Positions 51,101 to 61,679 of a stretch of 64,000 nt of DNA are shown here, piece by piece; position 1 is the stretch's first letter, and each line of letters begins with the position of its first letter. Under the pieces are notes generated by a model that worked only from the letters and a program-made list of their open reading frames with translations, was not told the DNA's origin and made no database searches. The position numbers and the translations under genes are program-made. The stretch comes from Sphagnum magellanicum (lineage: Eukaryota > Streptophyta > Sphagnopsida > Sphagnales > Sphagnaceae), in contig CM038924.1 in the NCBI GenBank assembly GCA_021904315.1, forward strand, positions 17,504,051 through 17,568,050. Direction: 5' to 3'.

Positions 51101-52968
51101 TTTTTTTAAAAGCTAATTCCAAAATCAGGGTACATATCAATTTTTTTTTATAAATTTTTTTCAAGAGCTAGTTCAGTTCTCCTAAGCCCTTGTGAGAACC
51201 AGCCCCAACAATTCTCTTCAAAAGGTGAGAATTGCCCAACACCAATAATGGCCATCCTTCTCAAAACATTATAACAAAACAAACAAGAAATAACATGTGA
51301 CATACCACATTAAGTTCAATGTACACTTGTCCACATGGAGTAGTGGTAGGGTGAAATGCCAAGCTGGGTGATGCATTCATGTAACCAATGCCCACCTATA
51401 TCACTTCGCATGGATCAATATATTACCAAATAGATTTTTTCATTCATAGTGACAACAAATTTAGTTAAAATACTCATATGTAATGATGTTATGTAATCCT
51501 CAAAATATAGGAAGAAAAAATTGGGCATCTCAACTATAGGAATTTTAAAACTAGACTTAATAAAACTAAAAATGTTGTAAAGCCAACTTCAAGCAAACAA
51601 AAATCCTTCACTAGCTTACCACCATCTTTAATCCACATTGCTTGATGTTCAATTATGATAATGTTGTAATACAACTAAACATCATTATGAAAAAAATGGG
51701 TGTTTTGCAATTGGGCTTGCAAATCAGTTTTTGAATTGTAATGATCATTGTAACTCATTATATTTCTACAACCATGAGTGTTATTGGACAAGTTGCTTAA
51801 ATTGCAAAAAATATAATTCATTGTATATACAATCACACTAAAATACAACTCATTGCAACTTAGTTGCAATTCAATTGCAACATCTCCATCTTAACTACTA
51901 TGTAATTCCCTTATAACTATAATCATAATATCATGTTGACATCATTTTTCATTCATTCATAAAAATTTAACACATGGCACTATGAAATTTTTTAAATTTT
52001 TTTTGAAAATATAGATATCCATCATTCATTATGATTATTCATTTTAAATGGTTTTAGATTATGACATGCGGCACAATCAAAAGTTGTCATGTGGCATATT
52101 AATTGAATTTTGGAAACACACACACACACAAACACACACACATATAGTCAAGTATTTAGGCAAGTCAGTACATAACCATAGGTAGGTAAGTTGGTAGTTT
52201 TTATATACCAACCTACTTACTTGCTTACTTAAGTAAGCAAATAGGTAGGAAGGTAGAAGGGTAGGTGAACTAAAAAACAACCACATAAATTTTTAATTTT
52301 GTTTTGTGTTTTGCCTTTATGGTTAAGCTTTAATGAATTCATCCCAACATAGCACATGTATTTTAATGTGAAAATACAAGATAAAATGCTTCTTCTTTTT
52401 TTTTGTGAAATGAGATCTTGAAAACAAAACATATGGGTTCAATCTATTATTTGCACCCTAATTACACTTGAATTGCAACCACAAAAAAAATTCCCACATG
52501 CTTTGTGTTTAATTTTAATCTTCTAATTAATCTGAATTCTATAATTAACCATTTAACATAATTATTTGAACTATATGATAATTAATTATCTAGATTGATT
52601 GTTTGAATTAATTACTATAATTTAGATAACTAGTTAGTTAGTTACTTCAAATAACTAATTATCAAAATCAATATGAAATAATTAATTATCAAATAAGTAT
52701 CAGATAATTAAAAATTGAAATAATATTTAAGTATATTAATTATTAATTATTAATCAATAAATTATTTACAAATAATTCATTATGAAACATTAAATAATAA
52801 ACATGAATTTGAGTAGAAGACATCAAGGTACATAGAGACATATCCATATGTACACCTTTATTCAATGTTTAATAACATGTACACATTGCCTTTAATTCAC
52901 AAATTGTTTAAATTAAATTGATTAATTTAGATTAAAGGATAATTATTTAATTTGGTTTTTAGTTCATA
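48131..52968. other. Intergenic DNA, no gene seen
   Basis: All frames are short. A ~100-bp cassette at 48,815-48,913 is bounded by an inverted GGTAAGGACCT. Some balanced-composition DNA at 49.2-50.1 kb shows no motif. A CA run lies near 52,116-52,142. DNA from 52.4 kb on is extremely AT-rich. Confidence 0.5.
48815..48913. repeat. Short cassette with 11-bp inverted ends
   Basis: GGTAAGGACCT at 48,815-48,825 is matched by AGGTCCTTACC at 48,903-48,913. The interior is GC-richer than its surroundings. This could be a small hairpin element or coincidence. Confidence 0.4.
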
Positions 52969-55141
52969 CACTACACCAAAAAGATGGATATATGACTACA
53001 TCCATGACTGGCTTTGTAGTCATATATGCCATTTATAACATCTTACATGACTACAAAATATAATTTATATATATATTCATATTAACATTTAAATACATTT
53101 TCGGATATTGATTTTATAAAAGAATTATTCCTTTAATTTAATTTTGAATTATTTATATATCGGATATATACGATTTGTATACAAATAATATAAAAACAAA
53201 ACATACCCATATCTATGTTGTACATTCATTATACATAAGATCAATTAACATATCCCAACATTAACCACAATCAACAAGGTCACCATGCTAGGACCAAGTT
53301 TTGGTCCTTGGATCTATTTGAAATGTTGCAAGGCCTTTGCCATCCACCTACCACATTACATGTAAAACAATGAATTCACATATAGCATTTATTATTTTTC
53401 AATGTTTGAATATATAAAAATAGAAAGTTCAAAATATAATTTCTTTTTCAATATTTACTCAAATGAAAATTTGAATATGGATTATTAAACTTTGAAGCAT
53501 GACCTAGATACGTGTACCAACCAAAAATTCAAACAACAAATTTTGAAAGTAGAAAGTCATTTTTGAACTTCAATTTTTAAAAACTATTTGTTAGATTTCA
53601 ATACATTACAAACTTTAATAAATATATGTATAATTTAAATATAAAACCTATAATATTTTAATTTCAATTATATATTTATTGTGAGTATATAATTAATTAA
53701 TTAATTAAATCCATGGTGATTATAATGTAATATTAAAAATATTTAAATAAATTATATCATATCCATTATAATCCAACCGTTAATATAACATTATAAATGT
53801 TTTTTTTATTTCATTCAGTAATTTTTCTATAATTTTATATTAGATTAAGTCTACACATTTAATATCACATACATACATACATACATACATACATACATGT
53901 GAAGTGTTATATGTATATAAATATTTATTGAAATATGTTTAATATTTTTACATAATATAGCAAATATTTTGTAATAAAATTATAATTTTAAATTGTGTAA
54001 ATTATATTTAATCATATTTGTTTAAAATGCCATTTTAAAATTTTAATATGTTGTAAATTTATGAAGCCTAAACCCATGAATAAATATAATAAAACTTTGT
54101 TAAATTTGGCTAAAATAACATAAATTTGCTGAATTATGTTATTTTGGTTTTTTTTAATAATTATTAAATTACAATATTTTGATTAAATTTGGCTTGATTA
54201 AAACTAAAGTTACTTAATTTTAGTTAATTTTGGTTAAATAAATGAGGCTAAAATAGATTATTTCGGTTAAACTAAAATAAATTTTCTTATATTATGATCA
54301 ACTTGGATGAAACCCTTTAAAACTTGGTTTAACGAATATAAATTTAGCTAAACTAAATGATTTTGGCTAAATTTCATTAAACCTAGAATTATTTATGTTA
54401 AAATTATTTATCTATTTGGCTAAATTTGAATAAATTAGGTTAAACTTGAATATTTAAGTTTAAATTTGTTTAAATTTGTGAAATTAAATAACATTTAGCC
54501 ACTTAGGCTATACCTAGTTAAACTTGGCTAAATTTGAATAAATTTGGTGAAATAAAATGTTTGCTAAAGTTGGTACATTTGGCTAATTCAAAATAAAATA
54601 AATTATATATGTTAAAGTATGGTACATTAAACTAGAATAAGATTAATTAGAATAAATAAGGTTATTTGTAATAAACTAGATTGTTTGGGGTAAATTAATT
54701 TTAAGTAGGGTAAATTAGATTGAACTAGGATTGGATTAAATTAAATTAAAGTATTTTTACATTAATTCATATTAAAATATATACCTAAACCTCTTTAAAA
54801 GCTATTTAATAAGAAAAATCTAAATCCACTTAAATTTATATTTAAGGGGTAGTTAAAATTTAATATGTCTATTTAAGCTTACTTAAAGTCTACATAGATT
54901 TTTTAACTTTTTTATTTAGAATATTTATTTAACTTAACTTGCTTAACCTACCCATGTACTTACTTAATTTAGTTATTTTCATAATTACTAGTCATATATT
55001 CATAATATTATAATCATATGAGACAAAAAAATTTATAATCATGATTAAAATCACATATGATTTGGTCATATCACTCCATGATTAAGTTTGAACATCAGTC
55101 ATAATATGTCATAGTCATGGATGGTATGTTTTTTTGTAATG
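52969..55141. mobile_element. Non-autonomous CACTA-type (En/Spm-like) element
   Basis: Begins CACTACACCAAAAAGATGG and ends ATGTTTTTTTGTAATG, whose complement is CATTACAAAAAAACAT: the CACTA-class terminus with one change at the right end. ATA stands immediately on both sides, matching the 3-bp target duplication typical of the class. Subterminal ATGACTACA / TAGTCAT motifs cluster at both ends in both orientations. The 2.17-kb interior is very AT-rich, lacks a transposase, contains a (CATA)n run near 53,870-53,898 and a long degenerate GGCTAAATTTGAATAAA array (about 54,060-54,600). Confidence 0.65.
54060..54600 (+). repeat. Degenerate tandem array of GGCTAAATTTGAATAAA-like units
   Basis: Variants such as TTTGGCTAAAATAA, TTGGCTAAATTTCATTAAACC and TTGGCTAAATTTGAATAAATT recur through some 500 bases inside the CACTA-like element. 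The units are of uneven length and strongly diverged. Confidence 0.55.
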
Positions 55142-55815
55142 ATAATAATTAAGTAAATCAAGTCATAAATTATTATTTAATATTTAATGAATTTATTCTA
55201 AAATATTATATATTAAATATGTTACAAATGCAACCCTTGGGGATGCCAAGAAGCTATCCATAAAAGAATTAATTATTATTAATTTTTCATTTACTTATGT
55301 AATTTAAATAAATTTCAGGTGTATAAGTTTCATTACTTTGATATACTTTCAATATACACATTTTAAATATAGTTGATATAACATTGGGTTTATAAATTCA
55401 CATTTTATATGGATATTGAATTGGTAGTATTTTATTAACGAATTAAGGATAAATTGTATGTTTATGAGAATACTTGAAAAAACCAGCATCACCAAAAAAA
55501 ATTATAATTAAAAAAGGAGGCACAAAATATCAATGATTTGAATTCAACAAAAAATGTTATTGTTCACAATTGGTAAGTTTTTTTTTCCATTATCGTGACG
55601 TGTAGTGTCGTGAAATATGGTGTTGTAAGGGTGTAAATCCATAGTAAGTTCTATTAAACAAAAAGACTAGAAATAAGTCATAGGTAGAAACTAATCAACC
55701 AAAAAGAGATGCATGCACATATATATACAATGCACAAGAGGAAGCTGAGACGAAATTCTCATGTATCCACCCCCAGACTTGAATTGGGGAAAACATGGCA
55801 TGGTCTGAGTAGAAA
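55142..55815. other. Sequence between CACTA element and gypsy polyprotein; possible 3' end of the gypsy element
   Basis: On the minus strand just past the last polyprotein stop there is AAGTCTGGGGGTGGATACATG (about 55,780-55,760), a purine-rich tract that could be the polypurine tract, followed by TGAGAATTTCG that could start the 3' LTR. No matching copy is visible upstream of gag, so this is only a suggestion. The CACTA element ends at 55,141 and may have landed in or near this LTR. Confidence 0.3.
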
Positions 55816-56127
55816 TCAAGCTATTATAGGAGAACATGATGAATAGTACCAATTATCGGCGGGAACTTGAATGAGCTCTAGCTTGAGGCAGAAGAGATGG
55901 TATCCACCATTATAGTTATCATAGAGCAACATATGATCATCATCATCTGTCCTTTGACATACTTGACATGGATAGTCAAGTGGAGGAATCCAAATTGACG
56001 TGATGATGGTAGGATCTAAGTTTGGCAGGTGGTAGGGTGCACAATTTTTGGAGTGATCCCAAATTGTGCGTTCGTTAGTTCCTTGTAACTCCAACACACT
56101 TGAAGGCTTGATCGCCTTAATCCTCAA
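55816..56127 (-). pseudogene. C-terminal pol tail with damaged PHD finger
   Basis: An open segment contains NCAPYHLPNLDP and then a PHD-like finger at 55,968-55,834: CQVC, DDDDHMLL, YDNYNGGYHLFC, then ADNWYYSSC. In a C4HC3 PHD finger the third, fourth and seventh ligands should be Cys; here all three are Tyr. The His and the other four Cys remain, as do the acidic DDDD run, the GGYH core and the Trp before the last ligand pair. PHD fingers commonly read the histone H3 tail. Here it would sit at the end of pol, where chromoviruses carry a chromodomain. The stop follows shortly after the finger. Confidence 0.8.
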
Positions 56128-56229
56128 AATAGTGCAACCGAAAGAAGTGGATAAAGTATCATTAGGTTGTCGTTGGAAATATACAAAATAACCAACATCA
56201 AATTATCTCATCTTAAGTTTGTAACTGCC

Positions 56230-57170
56230 ACTTCATGTGTGTGCATACCGTAAGGTGTCTCGATGTTGTGCAATGGACAAGTTCTCCATGGCCATGGGCA
56301 TAACCTTCTTGAATAAAACAACTCTCTTTGCAATGACCCTAGCCTAAGTGGATGGAGAGTCTAAGTCCACAACTTGGTCCATTTGAACAACAATGGAAGA
56401 AGGTGGAATGGGATGTTTCCCAAAAAGTAAAAAATAAGGAGAAAAATGAAACAAAGAGGCGTGTTTGGACATCCTGTAACCCATGGCGATGTAAGGGAAG
56501 GCCAAGTCTCAATCCTCTTTGTTCCTAGCGAGGCAAATCTTTCGAGGTCCCTTTTTACATGTCTAAACCATCCTCTCTACGAGGCCATCAGCTTGGGGAT
56601 GATCTCTTGAAGTTTGTCGATGGTCAATGAGAGCATGGTCAAGTAGGTCTTAGAATTTTCCCTTGAATTCTGATCCTTGATCAATAAAGCACTCAGCACA
56701 AGCCCCAAACCTATTTAAAACCTATTGTAAGAAAGCCTGGCTAGTGCTGTGTGGTGACTTGTCCGGTAGTGCAACAAGTTCGACCCATTTTGAAAAATGT
56801 TCAATCATAATCATGATGTAGACATTACCCTGGAGGTCTATGGTAACTCTCCAGCTAAATCACATGACCAATGATAGAACATGCCTCGAATAGGGAGCGG
56901 AGAAAGCGTGAGCTATCGAGAGGAAAAGGAAGTTCTCATTCTATCACATTGTTCACACCTAGCAATGACGTCTCAGACTTGAGCATACATACCTCTCTAA
57001 TGGTAATGAGGAGCGAAAAGGTTACAAATACGTTTAACTCCAAAATGTCCAAGCTCCAAGTGTACCTTCTGAATAAGACTACGCCGTTCATGTGGTGGAA
57101 GGACCACTCTGTCGCCTTGTGGTAAGCATCGGACGAGGTGATTGTCCCTTCATGAGTAGCATTTGGACCG
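56230..57170 (-). pseudogene. Integrase (H2C2 zinc domain and DDE core), broken
   Basis: The frame at 57,146 gives the N-terminal zinc domain (VHLELGHFGVKRIC, then a stop, RGMYAQV, a stop, ARCEQC). The core follows: FYHWSCDLAGELP (first catalytic Asp, about 56,861), a frame change near 56,830, CFIDQGSEFKGKF (second Asp, about 56,682) and DHPQADGLVERMV (catalytic Glu). All three acidic residues remain. A further stretch to about 56,230 (YIAMGYRMSKHASLFHFSPY and on) is the usual C-terminal continuation. At least seven stop codons interrupt it. Confidence 0.88.
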
Positions 57171-57409
57171 TTGTTGTATGCAATTTCGTTGACTTGATGT
57201 AACTTGGGAAGGGTATTTCCCATGTTGAAGAAGCCTCAGAGTGTCCAAGTCCTCCCATATATCCACAATGGGATGTTCAACCAGGTTACATTGCAGTAGT
57301 GCAAGATAACTAGATGCATCAGATACATGTATTGTTAAAATTTGGTCAAAGTTTTGCCTGGTTTCTGAGAAATTTTTAGAGGTAGTAAAGGGTCTCTGTG
57401 ACATGGTAT

Positions 57410-57733
57410 CCGTGTTTTGATGTGTAATACCAGGTCAATGAATAACCTTGAATTCATACTCTTGCAGTATAAGCGCCCAACGAGCTAACTTACTAGTAAG
57501 CTTATCGTTGGTCATCAACCATTTCATAGGCTGGTGGTCGGTATACAAAGTGAAATTAGTTCCATAAAAATAAGGAATAAAATGTATGATAGCCCATACA
57601 ATAGCAAGGCACTTTCCCTCATATGAAGAGCAATTACTCTTAGCCTTATTGTTGTTTCGGGATGCATAGGCAATAACATATTCCTTACCTTCCTCATCAA
57701 GTTGGCCAAGAATAATTCCAATACCAAGAGCAC
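57410..57733 (-). pseudogene. RNase H domain of gypsy pol, broken
   Basis: Directly continues the RT frame after LHTN and a stop: SALGIGIILGQLDEEGKEYV, AIVWAIIHF, then YTDHQPMKWLM. The first catalytic Asp of the family is Asn here and the next codon is a stop in place of the usual residue. The Asp of TDHQ is kept. Confidence 0.8.
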
Positions 57734-57734
57734 T

Positions 57735-58830
57735 TCAGTTAGTGTGTAAAATGAGGACCTTGTTAAAATCAGGTCTTCTTAGAATGGGGAACTTTGAAAG
57801 CTTTTCCTTGAGTGTGTTGAAAGCTTCTTGAACCTCATCACTCCATGTCCAAGCAACATCCTTTTTTAACAATGCATGGAGAGGATGAACAATAGTACTA
57901 AAGTCTTGGACATAAATTCCGTAATAATTACATGGTCCGATGAAGCTCCTCAACGTGTGAACATTAGTAGGATTGGGTATCTCCAAAATGGTTACTACTT
58001 TGGCCCAATGAGCCATAATACCATTTGGCAAAATTCTGTGTCCAAGGAAAACTATTGAGGTGACAACAAACTCACACTTTTTAGGATGGATCTTCATACT
58101 GACTTCATGGAGCCTTTTGAATAATTCCTCAAGATGAGCTAAGTGTTGTAAGAGTCCCTTGCTATGCACTGAGACATCATCTATGTAGCACTTCAAGAAA
58201 TCTGCCCCTTCGAAAACCTGGTCCATGATTCATTGAAAGAAGACAAGTGCATTTTTTAATCCAAAAGGCATCACAAGCCATTCCCACAACTTGTTGCTTC
58301 CATGGAATATCGTTTTCTTGCAATCTTTCGCAGTGAACACAATCTGGTTAAAACCTTGCCTCAGATCCACAATTGTGAAGATGCTTGAATCTCCAATGCT
58401 ATTAAACAATTTTTCAGGGATGGGCATGGGGTACCTGTCCTAAGGTGTAACCAGGTTCAAAGGCTTATAATCCCCGCACATCCTTTTCTTGGTCCATAAT
58501 CCAGCTGAATCCTTATTTGTTAGCATTATTGTAGTGGTTGCGCGAAATCAGAACTTGATGGCTAAATGAGACCAGCCTCATGGAGCTCTTAGCATCTTTC
58601 ATCTACTAGTTTCCACTCATGCTTGTTCAACCTATGTTTCCTCCAATAGAGAAATGTCTCATCTGTAAGGTCTATAGAGAACTGCATGGTCTTACACCTA
58701 ACTAAGTTTTTCATTGAGAATGCGAACATATTCTCATATTTAATTAGCAAGTCTATGACCTGGTCTCTTTCCTTCTTGGTGAGCTAGTTCCCCATAACGA
58801 AAGGGTAGTTAGAAACACATGGAATGGAGT
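57735..58830 (-). pseudogene. Reverse transcriptase of Ty3/gypsy, broken
   Basis: Motifs in order: HEWKLVDERC, RMCGDYKPLN (about 58,475), YPMPIPEKLFN, FTIVDLRQGFNQI (58,390-58,350), MPFGLKNA, YIDD active site at 58,187-58,176, and FLGHRILPNGI. The connection region continues to TWSDEVQEAFNTLK. Most of the segment stays in one frame and is stopped in at least four places, for example between FFQ and IMDQVF (about 58,229) and after LVTP (about 58,440). Confidence 0.93.
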
Positions 58831-58869
58831 TGGAAAGTGTGTTTGAAGAACTTGGTGTATTGGGTTCTT

Positions 58870-59130
58870 CACTATACAACTGCCCTTTCGTAGAAGGTTG
58901 TAATTGTTTCTCCAGAAGATGTACCTCTAGGTGTATCAGAAACAATTTGAGTCAAATTACATGGTAATTCCTCCCCCCCAACATTAAGAATGAAATGTAG
59001 AGTGTTGAAGATAGGCAAGTGTATTTGGTTAGGGTGCCATGTGGTCGCATCGCCAAAACTACAAGCTGATTGAATCAATGTTGATGTTGTGCTATTGGGA
59101 AGGAAACAAAGGTGGGCCAAGCACCTCTTG
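58870..59130 (-). pseudogene. Linker between methyltransferase-like domain and RT
   Basis: Open stretches read LIQSACSFGDATTWHPNQIH, FNTLHFILNVGGEELPC and a Ser/Thr-rich tail ending FYERAVV then a stop. No family is recognised. The stretch before it (59,160-59,135, RGAWPTFVSFP) is still methyltransferase-like; conserved C-terminal methyltransferase motifs that should follow are not visible. Confidence 0.5.
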
Positions 59131-59830
59131 GTTTTCTTATTGGGTTCGTAGGAAACCAAGGAGGTTTCTTTTGCCTTATAGTTGGTTGGCAAGAGCTCTG
59201 ATCATCCAATATGTGAGAAACCTGCAAGTTAGGGTCTGTAATGGTGTATTTCAAAGTCAGTTGTAGAACTGAGAGTGGTGCCAAGTTGGTCCACCAGTTG
59301 TGTAGCTGGTGCGCATAGGAACTGTAGTGCCGCATCAAGTAGAGATGACTTTCCAAGGTAATGCTTGACCAACGTGTAATGTTCCTGGACTTTCTCCTTC
59401 TAGTCAAGTTGAGAAGGGGTGTTTTCAAATACATAACCAAGCGTAGGAAAAATGGATTGAGCCTAGGTGATTAATCGTACCATGTCCGTGAAGAGACCGG
59501 ATCTTGTGTCATTCAAGCCTTTTCCAAATCTAGCTATTGAAAATCCTTGACACTCCCAACCTGAAATGATGAAGTCCACAGGGCCAAGTAATTCCATATG
59601 TTTATTCTAAATTAGTTATATGTCAGAGGGCAAAAACATGAAATTGGCTTTCCATGCGGTGGTTGCAAACTATTGTGGAAATCTGGTTGTGAGTTCTTCA
59701 TTCTTGATGCTGCCAATTTGCCTTGCAATAGGATCAATGTCTACGTAGAAATACTTTCAAACCACCATCCCTGACTATAGTAGGGCTGCGAGACTTATAC
59801 CAATACCACCAAAAAGCTATAATAATGTAA
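59131..59830 (-). pseudogene. Cytosine-C5 DNA methyltransferase-like domain inside gypsy pol
   Basis: One frame shows the ordered motifs of C5 methyltransferases. Motif I is LFGGIGISLAALL (from 59,816; AdoMet loop FxGxG), followed by YVDIDPIARQI (acidic residue at 59,741, motif II). Motif IV is VDFIISGWECQGFS with the catalytic Cys at 59,552-59,550; Glu replaces the usual Pro before that Cys. Then come GLNDTRSGLFTDMVR and motif VI LGYVFENTPSQLD (Glu-Asn at 59,426-59,421). After one frame change, YAHQLHNWWTNLAP (59,317) fits motif VIII. RGAWPTFVSFP follows. Motifs IX and X (the GFP-type and C-terminal helices) are not seen, so the 3' part may be deleted. Seven stops lie between motif I and 59,340. 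The domain sits in the frame of the protease upstream and the RT downstream, so it belongs to the element and is not a host exon. Confidence 0.82.
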
Positions 59831-59861
59831 TCCCCTCCTTAGGCGGTGTCCAGGTGATTAG

Positions 59862-60122
59862 CTAATGAAATGTTGGCTTAATCAATTCGCCATGGCTCTT
59901 CATGTTCTCAAAACTAAACAGAGCTTTGACCAAGGGCTCGTGGGTTGCTTTGAACTTATGTAAAACCTTTGGTCTGTGTTGAATGTTAGTAGGAACCACC
60001 TTTAAGCTTTCAATAGCTTGAGTGTAAGTTGTCTCTTCTTCATCTCCCTCTATCCATTTGTGGCTAGCTTGTTGGAAGTAAAAAATAGTGTGTGTTTCCT
60101 TGAACATACAATGGTGAGCCAT
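59862..60122 (-). pseudogene. Linker between protease and methyltransferase-like domain
   Basis: Open 86-codon stretch in the same frame as the protease and the methyltransferase-like domain (MAHHCMFKETHTIFYFQQAS and on). No known domain. It follows the protease after a few stops and leads directly to motif I, which supports a single polyprotein. Confidence 0.55.
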
Positions 60123-60212
60123 ATGAATATGGTTCCCATGTAAATCAAGGGGTATGTATCCTAAGTGGTGGCCATTAGTCTCCTAATCCATTCGATAGTA
60201 CGCATGTTCAAA

Positions 60213-60995
60213 CTAGTTGTCAATTGTGAAACCTGGTGGAAACAGGGCCTCTTGCCCAATGAACACATCGTAATTGGTGGCATTGGTGACTAAACTTCTG
60301 ACTTGCAGGTAAAGCTCTTGATCTATACCTTTATTGAAATTAAGTGCAATCAAATCCGAGCTCTCCCCAAGTACCTCATCTATGCTCCCATTAACGGTGT
60401 GAATTTGCCACATAGATTTCCATAGTTTGGAGTCGAGCATGCCCATCTTCTTGGTGAATTGAACTCCAAGAATCACTGGTTGGGCACGTGTATCAAGAAG
60501 TACCATTATGGGTGTATGTTCTCCCACCTGGATTGTTGACTCAGTATTGTCAACAATGGCAATTCCAGTGGCGATGGAAGTTCTTTCACTAGGAACCACG
60601 TTTAGAAATGAGTGAGAGATTTTGCGGAAAGAATGGTTATCCACAACGCCTTTGTTGAGTAACAAATCCCCAAGTGAGGTGTTTTTAACTCCCTTTTGAT
60701 ATGTGAATGTAGAATTAGAGGTAGGAGAACCCACTAGTTTAGCCATGCTAGAACTAATGATTAAGTTACAAACGCCATTTACAACACGTGAGCTAATCAA
60801 ATGTCTCTTTAGGGTGTTGGATGGGACCCCTGTAATATGTGGATCAAGGATTGGTAAAGGACTTGATGTAGTGTTCATGGTATCTTTTAGTATCATAATC
60901 ATGTCTTTGATGCTTAGCTTCAAATCTTGAAAACTAAACAACGGTGTATTCACAAGCTTTTGAGCCATTTCACGCATTTGAAGTTGGCATTCCAT
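60213..60995 (-). pseudogene. Retropepsin-like aspartic protease region of gypsy pol
   Basis: Open 260-codon segment. The active-site block is MVLLDTRAQPVILG at about 60,506-60,465, where family members have DTGA; the Gly is Arg here, which should inactivate it. A second block, YDVFIGQEALFPPGF, near the end fits the conserved ILG-like region of retropepsins. The N-terminal half is Ser/Thr-rich and unrecognised. Confidence 0.75.
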
Positions 60996-61025
60996 AAGTT
61001 GATTAGTAGAAAATTGTGTGTTTTT

Positions 61026-61535
61026 TTAATGTACATGTACTCTTAGGACACGAAAATTTGATGCCCTAGCAGCTTGTGGTGTAGTAGTCTCCTCCCCCCT
61101 CGCTAACAAGGTGCATTTTCCTTCCATGTTGAGAAGACGAAAAAATTGTGCCATGATTGCTTGAGTTCCTCTAGCCCTAATAATAGGACTTGAACCAGAT
61201 GTGAGTCCATTAGTCTGAATTACTTGCCTAATGGCAGAAATTATGGGTGCAACACTAGCTTTTTGTGTTACAAAGTAGGAAGGGCAAAAGGAAGTGGTAA
61301 ATTCTGGTGTGAGACTAAAATTGTATGCACTGGAAAAAACATATTCCCCAACCATGACATCATGTGGGAGGCCATAAAACAACCTAAGAGGTCTTTCTCG
61401 TGACCCTGAACCCTGTACATGTTGGGCATGATTAGATAGTTGGGAAGATTTGCCTTTTATATTAGCAAGTTGGGCCTTCAATGATTCAAGTTCATTTTGC
61501 AAAGTTTGAACTTGAATGGCATGGGTTTGAAGCAC
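61026..61535 (-). pseudogene. Gag-pol linker region, unrecognised
   Basis: Open 169-codon segment starting with a coiled-coil-like stretch (LQNELESLKAQLANIKG) and continuing with no recognised domain. It shares the frame of the protease region and lies between the gag zinc knuckles and the protease. Confidence 0.5.
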
Positions 61536-61679
61536 CTCCCTCTTGTTAACATTGTGTTCCTTTTTTTTAGCATTCTTATTGGAATTACCCTTGGTGGGGA
61601 AAGCTTAAGTGGAAGGTTGAAGTGCCTTGACTTTTGGTTGAAGGACAGCAAAAAATGTTAGCAGATTTTGTCATGTTAA

